In this document: one piece after another, positions 50,910 to 59,194 of the stretch | How the letters are laid out: the number at the start of each line of letters is the position of its first letter | Numbering within the stretch: the first letter of the stretch is position 1 | DNA from: an uncultured Ruminococcus sp. | GTDB taxonomy: Bacteria; Bacillota; Clostridia; Oscillospirales; Ruminococcaceae | Assembly: GCA_910584195.1 (NCBI GenBank) | Contig: CAJTYV010000015.1 | Span: 1-64,000, forward strand | Reading direction: 5' to 3' | DNA: 64,000 nucleotides | Program-made: the position numbers and the translations under genes | Notes under the pieces: generated by a model | Databases searched by the model: none | Seen by the model: only the letters and a program-made list of their open reading frames with translations | Told to the model about the DNA's origin: nothing

Positions 50910-51670
50910 TACTGCAACCGCTCCTTTTTTAATCTGCCGATGATATAGCTTTGTCCTTTCCCCGTCACCAGCGTTTGCTGATGAGTTTTCATCATCGTGG
51001 GAGTTTCAAAAACTGTTTCTTTCACAGCAAAATATCCACGATCAATATATTTCTGATACGGCAGATTGTCCGACATAAGGATTCCATTTTTCCTCAGCCA
51101 TTTAAACAGCCTGTTCCTGCCGATCGGGATATTTTCTTCCACGGCAAGCTTTGCCATAGCGTTCATATTGATGAGGTTAGTTGTATCGGAAACCTGATTT
51201 GCGAACTCCACCAACGGCTGATCGTGGCGGATTTGCTCGTTAAGCTGATTTATCGCCATCATCTGCAGACGGAAAAGATTTTGATACGGCTCTTCCAGAA
51301 AGGGGAGGTAGTTTTCGATAAACATATCCTCATTGGCAACGTAACCTCCGGTTTTCCTAATTGTTGGGAGTATCTGTGAGGTTACCCACCTCCGAAATTC
51401 TTTGGCTTTCGGCATTTTGCTTGATAGAACCAAACTGTAAAAACCGCTTTCGTTAATTAAAGTTGCACCACGCTGACCAAAACTCGACGACGTTTTGTCG
51501 TTGAGTTTTTTATCTTCATTATCAACGTGCATTGCAATTGCCTTGTTAACATCGGAATATCCTAAAATTTGGGCAATATCCTTGCCCACAAACCACGGTT
51601 CTCCATTCTTGACAACTGTTCTTACTTTGCCAAAATCCTTATTTTCAAAAATTTTGATTTCATTTTCCAT
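50909..51670 (-). CDS. Phage-type antirepressor (BRO-N plus KilA-C)
   Basis: 253 residues from the ATG at 51670, spaced correctly from AGAGGTG. The BRO-N domain spans 1-105 (GEPWFVGKDIAQILGYSDVN; ESGFYSLVLSSKMPKAKEFR), and a KilA-C-like C-terminus follows (about 150-245, NAMAKLAVEENIPIGRNRLF). Antirepressors inactivate phage repressors; here it may counter the XRE repressor and switch on transfer. It shares one base (TAATG) with the next start. Confidence 0.85.
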   Translation of the reverse strand: MENEIKIFENKDFGKVRTVVKNGEPWFVGKDIAQILGYSDVNKAIAMHVDNEDKKLNDKTSSSFGQRGATLINESGFYSLVLSSKMPKAKEFRRWVTSQILPTIRKTGGYVANEDMFIENYLPFLEEPYQNLFRLQMMAINQLNEQIRHDQPLVEFANQVSDTTNLINMNAMAKLAVEENIPIGRNRLFKWLRKNGILMSDNLPYQKYIDRGYFAVKETVFETPTMMKTHQQTLVTGKGQSYIIGRLKKERLQ

Positions 51671-52880
51671 AAGCATTCACCTCTTTGTCAAATTTTAATA
51701 AATGTCTTGCAATGTCCTCAACAACAGGTACGCTCACCGCATTTCCGGCCTGCTTGTAAAGCTGCGCATCGGACATTCCGATTGCCTGAACTTTTTGAAA
51801 CTGCTCGTCCGTGAAGCCTTGCAGCCGCCATACTTCAATTGGCATTAAACGTCTTATCCTGCCGTGATGAACTACGCCGTGCCTGTCAGTCACAGTCAAC
51901 GTAAACATCGGCTCATTAGGTTCTTTTATTCTTCTTCCATTCTGCCAAGTTTTTTCCTTGAATGGATTCAGAATCGCTCTCGGTTCATCCTCAACAAGTA
52001 CTCCTGAACGCTCGCCTCTGTGAGCACCTGTTACTCCCTGATCCATTCTCGTATGCAGGCAGCGAGCTGCGTCCGTAATTTGTGGATTTTCATTCAGATC
52101 GCAAAAAACAGCGGAATGTTCGCCCTTGTGGTTACTTACTCCGCTGTTCTGACGTGCCGTAACACATCTTGCAATATCTGTCATTTGAGGATCGGGATTG
52201 CAGTCTATGAAATAAAGTCCCGTCTTACCGCCCATACCTCCCGAACCGCTGCACTGAGTGGAAGCGAGTCCGTTCGGATCATATACCCTCGCCCCCTGAC
52301 TGCCGCCGATTAGCTGCTCAGTTTTCCTGCTATTTTGGCGGTTGCTTCCTCCGACAGCCAGTATTTTGCCGGAACAATTAATTCCAAGACATCCTGCAAT
52401 ATATACTCTCTTTCTGACTTGGGGAAGATAATCGGCGCTGTTATACAAACGCCATTCCACGCAGTACCCCAATTGGCAAAGCGTTTCAATGATTTTGGCG
52501 AAAGTTCTCCCCGAATCAATCCCCAGCAGTCCGGGTACATTTTCAAACAAAAAATAGCGAGGTCTTTTATTTTTAAGAATTCGGGCAAGTTCAAAGAAAA
52601 GATCGCCTCTCGCATCCGCAAAGCCTTTTCTTGCTCCGCAGACCGAGAACGGCTGGCAGGGAAAACCTCCAACCAGCAGATCAAAGTCTGCAAGCTCTCC
52701 GGCATCAATATTCCTGATATTTTCATAGAATTGCTCACCTCCCGTGTCGTACAGCGCTCTGTAGGCTTTTTGTGCGAATTTATCAATCTCGCACCAAGCC
52801 ACAAATTTAAACCCTCCGACCTTTTCCAGTGCAGAGCGGAAGCCTCCGATGCCCGAAAATGCGTCGAATACTCTTATCAT
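51660..52880 (-). CDS. dcm: C5 DNA cytosine methyltransferase
   Basis: 406 residues from the ATG at 52880. All core motifs are visible: I (FDAFSGIGGFRSAL), IV with the catalytic Cys (GGFPCQPFSVCG), VI (FENVPGLL), VIII (Q-x-R-x-R region VRKRVYIAG), and X (KQAGNAVSVPVVEDIA). The target-recognition region is between about 240 and 330. No restriction endonuclease gene is adjacent, so it is an orphan methylase. It overlaps the antirepressor by 11 bp. Confidence 0.9.
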   Translation of the reverse strand: MIRVFDAFSGIGGFRSALEKVGGFKFVAWCEIDKFAQKAYRALYDTGGEQFYENIRNIDAGELADFDLLVGGFPCQPFSVCGARKGFADARGDLFFELARILKNKRPRYFLFENVPGLLGIDSGRTFAKIIETLCQLGYCVEWRLYNSADYLPQVRKRVYIAGCLGINCSGKILAVGGSNRQNSRKTEQLIGGSQGARVYDPNGLASTQCSGSGGMGGKTGLYFIDCNPDPQMTDIARCVTARQNSGVSNHKGEHSAVFCDLNENPQITDAARCLHTRMDQGVTGAHRGERSGVLVEDEPRAILNPFKEKTWQNGRRIKEPNEPMFTLTVTDRHGVVHHGRIRRLMPIEVWRLQGFTDEQFQKVQAIGMSDAQLYKQAGNAVSVPVVEDIARHLLKFDKEVNAYGK

Positions 52881-52939
52881 CTGATCATTCCTTTCCTTTA
52901 TTTTGTAACGCATCACCCCTTTCTGTGGTTACTTACAAT

Positions 52940-53440
52940 TTATCCCTGCATTAAGTCCATTTCAAATTCTTCTGTTTCTTCCTGAGCCTGCTGCATAGTT
53001 TCTATCGTCTCAAGCAGCTTTTCAAGATACTCCTTGTCACTCGCGTATTTTATAACTGTACCATCGGTTTTGATAAGTTCTTCGCCGCATTCGGTAGTTA
53101 TCTCCACATCGCCATGTTTTCCATGCCACATTATGAATTCTGCAACATCGTTGATACTGCGGAGATTTCTGTTTCCGTCAACGGCATGACCTACGAGTTT
53201 TTCGTTGTTTTCCAACTGGAGTTTATGGAATTTATCAACGTCAAGCACGAGCGATAAACTCCGCCCATTATCCCAACGCATAACCGCCTGAGCCATATCA
53301 TCAATTGCAAGGATAGTTCCCTTAGTTCCTGCTGATATCGGCTTCGGATCGTCCATATCTGCATCAAGCTGAATCCTCGTACCTGCCGGATATCGGCAGC
53401 GGTAATGCCGCAGTTCGCTTTCACTTGGAATCCTATTCAT
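52940..53440 (-). CDS. DUF4314-containing protein
   Basis: 166 residues. The N-terminal domain (YPAGTRIQLDADMDDPKPIS ... GTKGTILAIDDMAQAVMRWD) is the SH3-like DUF4314. The second half has no name. Ends in an acidic helix (ETEEFEMDLMQG). DUF4314 genes are regular residents of clostridial conjugative elements next to methylases. AAGGAGGTTGGCACT precedes the ATG. Confidence 0.75.
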   Translation of the reverse strand: MNRIPSESELRHYRCRYPAGTRIQLDADMDDPKPISAGTKGTILAIDDMAQAVMRWDNGRSLSLVLDVDKFHKLQLENNEKLVGHAVDGNRNLRSINDVAEFIMWHGKHGDVEITTECGEELIKTDGTVIKYASDKEYLEKLLETIETMQQAQEETEEFEMDLMQG

Positions 53441-53461
53441 AGTGCCAACCTCCTTATCGTG

Positions 53462-54115
53462 TTATAGCGAAAGACCGCCGATACTCATATTTTCTTCGAT
53501 ATCAGCGTCCATATCTTCAATTTCTTCCTTTGTATTTACCGTCATATCAGGCTGAAACGGAACGTCAATATTGCTGACCTCAACCGAAGCTATACCGTTC
53601 ATTGTACTGAGTTTCTGTGCGACTGCATGAGTCATTATATCCCTTATCTCATTGAAATCGCAATTGAGGTCCTGCAAAACATCGTCGATTGTAAATTCTC
53701 TACAGCCTTGACAAACGGCATCTGCTATCCTTTCTGCCATCTCGCTTAACAAATTACAGATTTGCTTTTCACTGCTTGTCAGCGATATTTCGAGATTCTG
53801 ATGACTTTCAACAAGTTCCTTGGCTCTTGGGATATACTGGGCGTATCGTGCGTATGACGTTCCCTCGGATTCGATCAGCAGACCGTCGCCCTGTTCCTCA
53901 TCATAAATCAGCAGGCAGTGATAATTATCATCGCTGTCGCAGTACATCAGATCAGCGTTCTCCACAATCAGCCTGTGGTCACGCAGCGGATGTCTTTTCA
54001 GATCATCAAATTTCGCATGGGGGACGGCTATCGCTTTCTCCACCACGCAGGATTTTGTTCTGAACTCAGACGCCTTTCGGAGCAGAGCAGCGTTGATAAT
54101 CAATTTTTCACTCAT
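53462..54115 (-). CDS. Conserved element protein (DUF6329-like)
   Basis: 217 residues from the ATG at 54115 (TTGGAGGTAAAATCA upstream). It contains HRLIVENADLMYCDSDDNYH and EEQGDGLLIESEGTSYARYA, which resemble DUF6329 proteins. It is the first gene of the right-end operon of the element. Its C-terminus (ENMSIGGLSL) repeats the tail of the ArdA-like protein at 31604. Function unknown. Confidence 0.55.
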   Translation of the reverse strand: MSEKLIINAALLRKASEFRTKSCVVEKAIAVPHAKFDDLKRHPLRDHRLIVENADLMYCDSDDNYHCLLIYDEEQGDGLLIESEGTSYARYAQYIPRAKELVESHQNLEISLTSSEKQICNLLSEMAERIADAVCQGCREFTIDDVLQDLNCDFNEIRDIMTHAVAQKLSTMNGIASVEVSNIDVPFQPDMTVNTKEEIEDMDADIEENMSIGGLSL

Positions 54116-54198
54116 TGATTTTACCTCCAATCGTTTTGAGTTGTCCTATTTAATAGTTAACTTCCACATTGAAATCACGTCCTTTCCCTGAAACTAAA

Positions 54199-54254
54199 AA
54201 AGACCGCTTTGTTTAACATCACTTTAATTCGTGACATTAGACAAAACGGTCTTT
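54199..54254. terminator. Inverted repeat, possible terminator or end of the element
   Basis: AAAGACCG (54199-54206) and CGGTCTTT (54247-54254) form a long imperfect stem that continues inwards (TTTGT/ACAAA). It lies in the promoter-side gap of the right-end operon. With a short T-run it could terminate transcripts arriving from the right. Confidence 0.45.
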
Positions 54255-54343
54255 CAAAGTTTGTGTATTATTTTTTGTATTAAAAAAGCAGATTCGGGAT
54301 TATTTTTCTCAAATCCGCTCTGATTTTTTCCTTAAATTTCCAT

Positions 54344-54361
54344 ATCGAGGGTTCAAATCCC
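54344..54361 (+). other. tRNA T-arm-like sequence, candidate attachment-site scar
   Basis: ATCGAGGGTTCAAATCCC has the exact look of a tRNA T-stem and loop (GG-TTCAAAT-CC), but no tRNA body or acceptor stem surrounds it. Tyrosine integrases commonly use the T-loop end of tRNA genes. It lies about 230 bp beyond the last element gene, so it may mark the right junction. Confidence 0.4.
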
Positions 54362-54429
54362 ATATCATTGGAAAAAATTCCAAAAATCATCTACGGTTTT
54401 ACACCTGAATTTTTTTGCTTTTGAACGCC

Positions 54430-54457
54430 AAAAATCCGCTATATTTAGCGGATTTTT
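54430..54457 (-). terminator. Terminator after the tRNA cluster
   Basis: AAAAATCCGCT/AGCGGATTTTT is a perfect 11-bp inverted repeat; on the minus strand the stem ends in TTTTT. It lies 30 bp downstream of tRNA-His. Confidence 0.8.
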
Positions 54458-54486
54458 CGGTGTACATCTATTTTATTGTACCAATA

Positions 54487-54564
54487 TGGGGTGGGAGATG
54501 GGATTCGAACCCACGATCTTCGGGACCACAATCCGACGCTTTAACCAGCTAAGCTACACCCACC
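54487..54564 (-). tRNA. tRNA-His (GTG)
   Basis: Reads GGTGGGTGTAGCTTAGCTGG with the extra 5' G typical of tRNA-His; the anticodon loop TTGTGGT gives GTG; T-arm GTGGGTTCGAATCCCAT; CCA is encoded. Confidence 0.95.
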
Positions 54565-54569
54565 ATATA

Positions 54570-54646
54570 TGGCGCGCCTTGCTGGATTCGAACCAGCGGC
54601 TTACTGCTTAGAAGGCAGTTACTCTATCCAGCTGAGTTAAAGGCGC
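54570..54646 (-). tRNA. tRNA-Arg (TCT)
   Basis: GCGCCTT acceptor pairs with AAGGCGC; the anticodon loop CTTCTAA gives TCT; T-arm CTGGTTCGAATCCAG; CCA is encoded. Confidence 0.95.
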
Positions 54647-54723
54647 ATAACAATCAAGAATCATTAACAATAAAAAACGAGCTTATGGCTAAACTCTCAC
54701 TAAAAAATAATTCTTAATTTAAT

Positions 54724-54797
<74 letters not shown>

Positions 54798-55053
54798 AAT
54801 CAGTGTTTCAACGATATTAATTATATCACAAGGTGCATTAATTGTCAAGAGGATTTTTGAAATTCAGCATTATCAACAATAAAACGCTAAACATTGCTTT
54901 AGATATGCACAAATATGTCGTAATCTTAGTAAAAATAAGAAATTATTAAGGAACTTGTTTTGATATACTTAAGAAAAGAACCTTATAATTATACTAAAAT
55001 AATAATTAATAACATTTCACAAAAAATAAAATATTAAATTTCAGAAAAAGTTA

Positions 55054-55082
55054 TTGACAATTGAAAATATTTGTGATATTAT
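55054..55082 (+). promoter_or_regulatory. Consensus promoter 1 of the transporter operon
   Basis: TTGACA (55054-55059), 17-bp spacer, TATTAT (55077-55082). It would give a leader of about 500 nt. Confidence 0.7.
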
Positions 55083-55286
55083 TTATATTGTAGCATCTGT
55101 ATTATTATAATCAATACAGAAAGTGATAAATGCCTACGCATTTGTAAACCGCAGTCAACAAATCAATTTGAAATTTCTGACTACATACTTTTGAGTAATT
55201 TTATTTAAAAACATTTACAAATGGTGTTCTTTCAAACAAATAAAAGACGGATTGGGCTTAAAATTGCAAAATTTCTGCAAAAGTTA

Positions 55287-55315
55287 TTGACAAAATATCA
55301 AACGGAGAGTATTAT
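55287..55315 (+). promoter_or_regulatory. Consensus promoter 2 of the transporter operon
   Basis: TTGACA (55287-55292), 17-bp spacer, TATTAT (55310-55315). It shares AAAGTTATTGACA with promoter 1, as if one were a copy. Confidence 0.7.
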
Positions 55316-55474
55316 TATGTATGAAATAAATTTCATCTATTTGGTTAAAATAAAAAAATATTTTTAAGCCTCGTCTTTTTTGCTTTTTTAAAACACTTAT
55401 ATATAGAGGACAAAATTAATGAACATAAAAACTGACATTTGATTCCGACATGCTGCTGTGACATAAATTTATAT

Positions 55475-55497
55475 GGCTTATCTGCTTAAGATAAGCC
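55475..55497. promoter_or_regulatory. 8-bp hairpin in the leader
   Basis: GGCTTATC and GATAAGCC pair perfectly around a 7-nt loop, 90 bp before the first gene. No T-run follows; it may be an operator for a LacI-type regulator or an RNA structure. Confidence 0.4.
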
Positions 55498-55588
55498 GAT
55501 GATAAAATCTTATACTTATTATATATGCTGAAATACATTTTTAAATATGGATCAGCACAAGATTACTTTGAAAAAGGAGATGTCACAT

Positions 55589-56470
55589 TTGAAAAACAGC
55601 AAAGACCAGTGCGGACGGAAAAAAGAAAGAATTTTCAGCAATATCTGCATAATGCCGAGTCTTATCGGAGTATTGATATTCTTTCTTATTCCGTTTGGAA
55701 TCGTGGTCTATTATTCCGTTGTCAACAACCCTGTTATGTATGAATTTGTCGGAATTGAAAACTATACAAAACTTCTGCATAACGAAGCTTTTAAACTTTC
55801 AGCTGCGAATACGGCAATTTTTTCTCTCGTTTCAGTCCCGCTTGCAATTATTCTTTCACTGTGGCTGGCGATTTTACTGGAAAGAAACATTCCCGGCAAA
55901 AGCATTTTCAGAACTTTCTTTCTCAGTCCGCTTATGGTGCCAACCGCTTCGGTCGTGCTTGTCTGGCAGGTACTTTTCCACAATCACGGCACGATAAACC
56001 AGATTATAGAGGCATTCGGAGGAGACGGTATTGAATGGCTGAAGTCTTCATACGGACAGGTTGTTATAACAGTTATGTTTCTTTGGAAAAACTTAGGCTA
56101 CAATATGATACTTTTTATGTCCGCGCTTGCCGGAATCCCGAAAGATATAATCGAAGTCGCAAAGCTTGAAGGTGCAAGCGGCTGGTATCAGTTTATACAT
56201 ATTAAATTAAGGTATCTCTCCCCCACTATCCTTTTTGTTCTTATTCTTTCTCTTATCAATTCCTTTAAAATTTTCCGGGAAGTCTATTTGCTTACAGGCG
56301 ATCATCCCTGCGATAAAATGTATATGCTTCAGCACTTTATGAATAATACATTTAACAGTCTCGATTATCAAAAGCTTTCGGCGGCGGCGGTATTGTTCTC
56401 GCTCGTCATGATAGTTATTATTGCCATTCTCCTTACGGCTGAAAATATTTTCGGAAAGGACGTGGAATAA
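55589..56470 (+). CDS. Sugar ABC transporter permease (UgpA/MalF type)
   Basis: 293 residues from a TTG at 55589, which is 9 bp after AAGGAG; an ATG at 55580 touches the ribosome site and one at 55547 has none. Six membrane segments; the ATPase-coupling EAA loop is EVAKLEGASGWYQFIHIKLR. It is half of a carbohydrate importer. It overlaps the second permease start by one base. Confidence 0.88.
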   Translation: MKNSKDQCGRKKERIFSNICIMPSLIGVLIFFLIPFGIVVYYSVVNNPVMYEFVGIENYTKLLHNEAFKLSAANTAIFSLVSVPLAIILSLWLAILLERNIPGKSIFRTFFLSPLMVPTASVVLVWQVLFHNHGTINQIIEAFGGDGIEWLKSSYGQVVITVMFLWKNLGYNMILFMSALAGIPKDIIEVAKLEGASGWYQFIHIKLRYLSPTILFVLILSLINSFKIFREVYLLTGDHPCDKMYMLQHFMNNTFNSLDYQKLSAAAVLFSLVMIVIIAILLTAENIFGKDVE

Positions 56471-57360
56471 TGACATTGAAAAAAAAGGAACACATGCTCA
56501 ACATTATTATTACGGTTTTCGCATGTATTGCCGCCATAATGTTTCTTATGCCAACGATACTCACCATAGCAAACTCTTTTATGACATCTACTGAAATTTC
56601 GGCTAACTACGGAGCAATGATCGAAAATATGACAGAGGATAAAAAAACATTTATCTCCGAAAATGTCAATCTGAAATTTTTTCCCGATAAGGTAACTTTC
56701 GATCAGTACAAAAACGTTCTTCTGAAAAATCCAGACTACCTGCTGAAATTCTGGAATTCAGTTGCCCTTACGGTTCCCATAACATTGTTTCAGATACTTT
56801 TGGCAATCCTGACGTCATACGGATTTTCAAGGTATCCCAATAAATTCAAAAGCATCATCTTCTTCGCCTACATTATATTAATGATAATGCCCTATCAGGT
56901 AACGCTTGTACCCAATTTTCTCGTAGCGGATAAATTTGGTATGCTCAACACGCGCTGGGCGATAATTCTTCCGGGAATTTTCTCCCCTTTCAGCGTATTC
57001 CTGCTGACCAAGGTCATGCGGCGAATCCCGGTCTCCTACGTTGAAGCCGCAAAACTTGACGGAGCAAGCGAACTTCAGATACTGACAAAAATATATACTC
57101 CTCTTTGCAAAGGCGCGATAGTTTCAATAACAATGCTTGTTTTTATAGATTACTGGAACATGGTAGAACAGCCCCTTATACTTTTGAAAGACAGCTATAT
57201 GCACCCGCTTTCCGTATTCTTGTCACAAATAAATACAGGCGACATCGGACTTGCATTTGCGGTAGGCGTTGTCTACATGATACCTACTATACTTATGTTC
57301 CTCTACGGCGAGGATCACCTTATTGAGGGAATAACTTACGCCGGCGGAATAAAGGGTTAA
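56470..57360 (+). CDS. Sugar ABC transporter permease (UgpE/MalG type)
   Basis: 296 residues, six membrane segments. The EAA loop is YVEAAKLDGASELQILTKIY. An unusually large first external loop (about residues 30-85, TSTEISANYGAMIENMTED) precedes the permease core. It forms the heterodimer with the preceding permease. No ATPase gene is in the operon, so a shared MsmK-type ATPase is presumed. Confidence 0.9.
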   Translation: MTLKKKEHMLNIIITVFACIAAIMFLMPTILTIANSFMTSTEISANYGAMIENMTEDKKTFISENVNLKFFPDKVTFDQYKNVLLKNPDYLLKFWNSVALTVPITLFQILLAILTSYGFSRYPNKFKSIIFFAYIILMIMPYQVTLVPNFLVADKFGMLNTRWAIILPGIFSPFSVFLLTKVMRRIPVSYVEAAKLDGASELQILTKIYTPLCKGAIVSITMLVFIDYWNMVEQPLILLKDSYMHPLSVFLSQINTGDIGLAFAVGVVYMIPTILMFLYGEDHLIEGITYAGGIKG

Positions 57361-57385
57361 TATACAAAGAAAGGATAATATTTTT

Positions 57386-59182
57386 ATGAATGAAATAAAT
57401 GATGTTAAAGAAATAAAAGCTCCCAAGGATATAAAAGGAGACAAAGAGGATTATGATCCCCGAAAAAAGCGTGAAATAATCAAGACCGTTCTTATTATAT
57501 TTCTTGCTGTTCTGCTTGTTCTTACATTCTTTTCCAATACAATTATGAACAAATCTCTTGCCGAAATCACTACAGAAAGAACTACCAGCGGTAAGCTGAC
57601 CGAACGAATCAGAGGAAGCGGTCTTGTTGAATCAAATCAAAGCTACGGCGTTACGGTTGATGGAAACAAGGTTATAGACACAATTATGGTAAAAACAGGC
57701 AAAGAAGTCAAAAAAGGAGACGTTCTCTTTACTATAGGCACAGGCGAAAGCGAGGAGCTTACCGCTGCCGAGGACGCTCTTGCCGCTCTTGAACTTGAAT
57801 ACAATAAAGCGCTCCTTACTCCCCCTGCCGATTATACAGCGGAAAATCAGGCTATCAAAAATGCCCGTGAGGATTTAGCCGCCGCTGTTGCCAAAAGAGA
57901 CAATGCCGCTGCCAATCAGGGCAGCGTTGACGAAGCTAAGGAAAACAACCGCTACAACAAATCTCAGCTTAACTACTATACCAAGCTTCAGACAAAGCTT
58001 ACCGCTGTAATCGCAGCTGTTGATACAGACGAATATATTACGGCTCCGGCAGAATATACGGGACAGCTGCTTGAACTGAAAAACGCTCTTGCTACAGCAG
58101 AGGAAGAATATAACGCAGCAAAACAAATATACACTGCTCTCCTCACCGGAAACGCTCCTTCCGACGATGAATCGAATTCCGGAATGCCTGCTCCTGCCTC
58201 CTCTGCTTCTCCGGAAGAAATCAATGCTGCCAAAGCAGATATGGATTCCAAAGAAGAGGCTTACGAAACGGCTAAAGCAGCCTATGACGATACAAAATAT
58301 GCTCTCAGGGCGGATTGGGCAAATCAGCTTGCCGATGCTGAATCAAACGTTGATTATTATACGGCTCTTATAGAAGAATACGAATCCGGAAACGGAAGCG
58401 GTGAAATGACGGTCGATGAACTGAATGAAGACGTAAAGACAAAACAGCGTACTCTTGAAGATCTTATAACTCAGCTTGCCAAAACCCAAAAGGAAAACGG
58501 AAATCAGGATAAGATCAATGATCTTGACATTGAAGCGAAGAAAAAAGATATAGAAAAAGCTAAGAAAAAGGTAAAAGAACTTAAAAAAGAAAACGAAACT
58601 ACAGAGATAAAATCCAAATACAGCGGAATTGTAAGCGCGATCAACGCCAAAGCAGGCGATGAAACAGTTCCTGATATGGAAATAATGACTATTGACATTG
58701 CAGAAGAAGGCTACACAGTGCAGATCACCGTTGATGCCGAAAAGACCAAAAAGATAAAGACAGGAGTTGCCGCTGAAATAGTTAACAACTGGAGCGGAAA
58801 CATTGAAGCTGTTCTTACCGATATAAAAAACGATACAACCCCCAATTCTAAAAAACGCATACTTGTTTTCTCAGTTACAGGAGACATTGAATCAGGCGAA
58901 TATCTCGACCTCTCGATACCATGCGGCAGCGGAAATTATGACGCTATCGTACCTAAGAGCGCCGTATACAGCGACAGCGAAGGAACTTTCGTATTAACGG
59001 TAGCTTCCAAAAGCTCGCCTTTGGGTAATAGATACTTTGCTAAACGCGTTCCCGTAGAGGTAACTGTCTCAGATGAACTTTCAAGCGCAGTATCGGGAGA
59101 GATAAGCAACGGAGATTACGTTATTATCGCAGCAAGCAAGCCCGTCTCCCCCGGAGATCAGGTTCGTATGAAGGATGAATAA
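57386..59182 (+). CDS. HlyD/MacA-like membrane fusion (adaptor) protein
   Basis: 598 residues. One membrane segment at about 32-54 (IIFLAVLLVLTFFSNTIMN), a lipoyl-like half (RIRGSGLVESNQSYG ... KTGKEVKKGDVLFTIGTGES), very long coiled-coil hairpins (about 120-390, Ala/Glu/Lys-rich with an inserted Pro/Ser loop), the second lipoyl half (IKSKYSGIVSAINAKAGDET), and beta-barrel plus membrane-proximal domains. It resembles MacA-type adaptors of export ABC systems, although here it sits in a sugar-importer operon. Confidence 0.82.
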   Translation: MNEINDVKEIKAPKDIKGDKEDYDPRKKREIIKTVLIIFLAVLLVLTFFSNTIMNKSLAEITTERTTSGKLTERIRGSGLVESNQSYGVTVDGNKVIDTIMVKTGKEVKKGDVLFTIGTGESEELTAAEDALAALELEYNKALLTPPADYTAENQAIKNAREDLAAAVAKRDNAAANQGSVDEAKENNRYNKSQLNYYTKLQTKLTAVIAAVDTDEYITAPAEYTGQLLELKNALATAEEEYNAAKQIYTALLTGNAPSDDESNSGMPAPASSASPEEINAAKADMDSKEEAYETAKAAYDDTKYALRADWANQLADAESNVDYYTALIEEYESGNGSGEMTVDELNEDVKTKQRTLEDLITQLAKTQKENGNQDKINDLDIEAKKKDIEKAKKKVKELKKENETTEIKSKYSGIVSAINAKAGDETVPDMEIMTIDIAEEGYTVQITVDAEKTKKIKTGVAAEIVNNWSGNIEAVLTDIKNDTTPNSKKRILVFSVTGDIESGEYLDLSIPCGSGNYDAIVPKSAVYSDSEGTFVLTVASKSSPLGNRYFAKRVPVEVTVSDELSSAVSGEISNGDYVIIAASKPVSPGDQVRMKDE

Positions 59183-59194
59183 GGCGGTGCGCTG

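Larger units (their letters stand above)
54798..55588 (+). other. Long AT-rich leader region of the transporter operon
   Basis: No gene is supported in about 790 bp. It contains two strong promoters (55054-55082 and 55287-55315), an imperfect inverted repeat around the second promoter (AAAAGACG at about 55244 and CGTCTTTTTT at about 55369), and a hairpin GGCTTATC/GATAAGCC at 55475-55497. No riboswitch class was recognised. Confidence 0.5.

Noticed and set aside
54798..55588. Riboswitch in the long transporter leader
   Set aside because: Hairpins are present, but no conserved riboswitch core was recognised.
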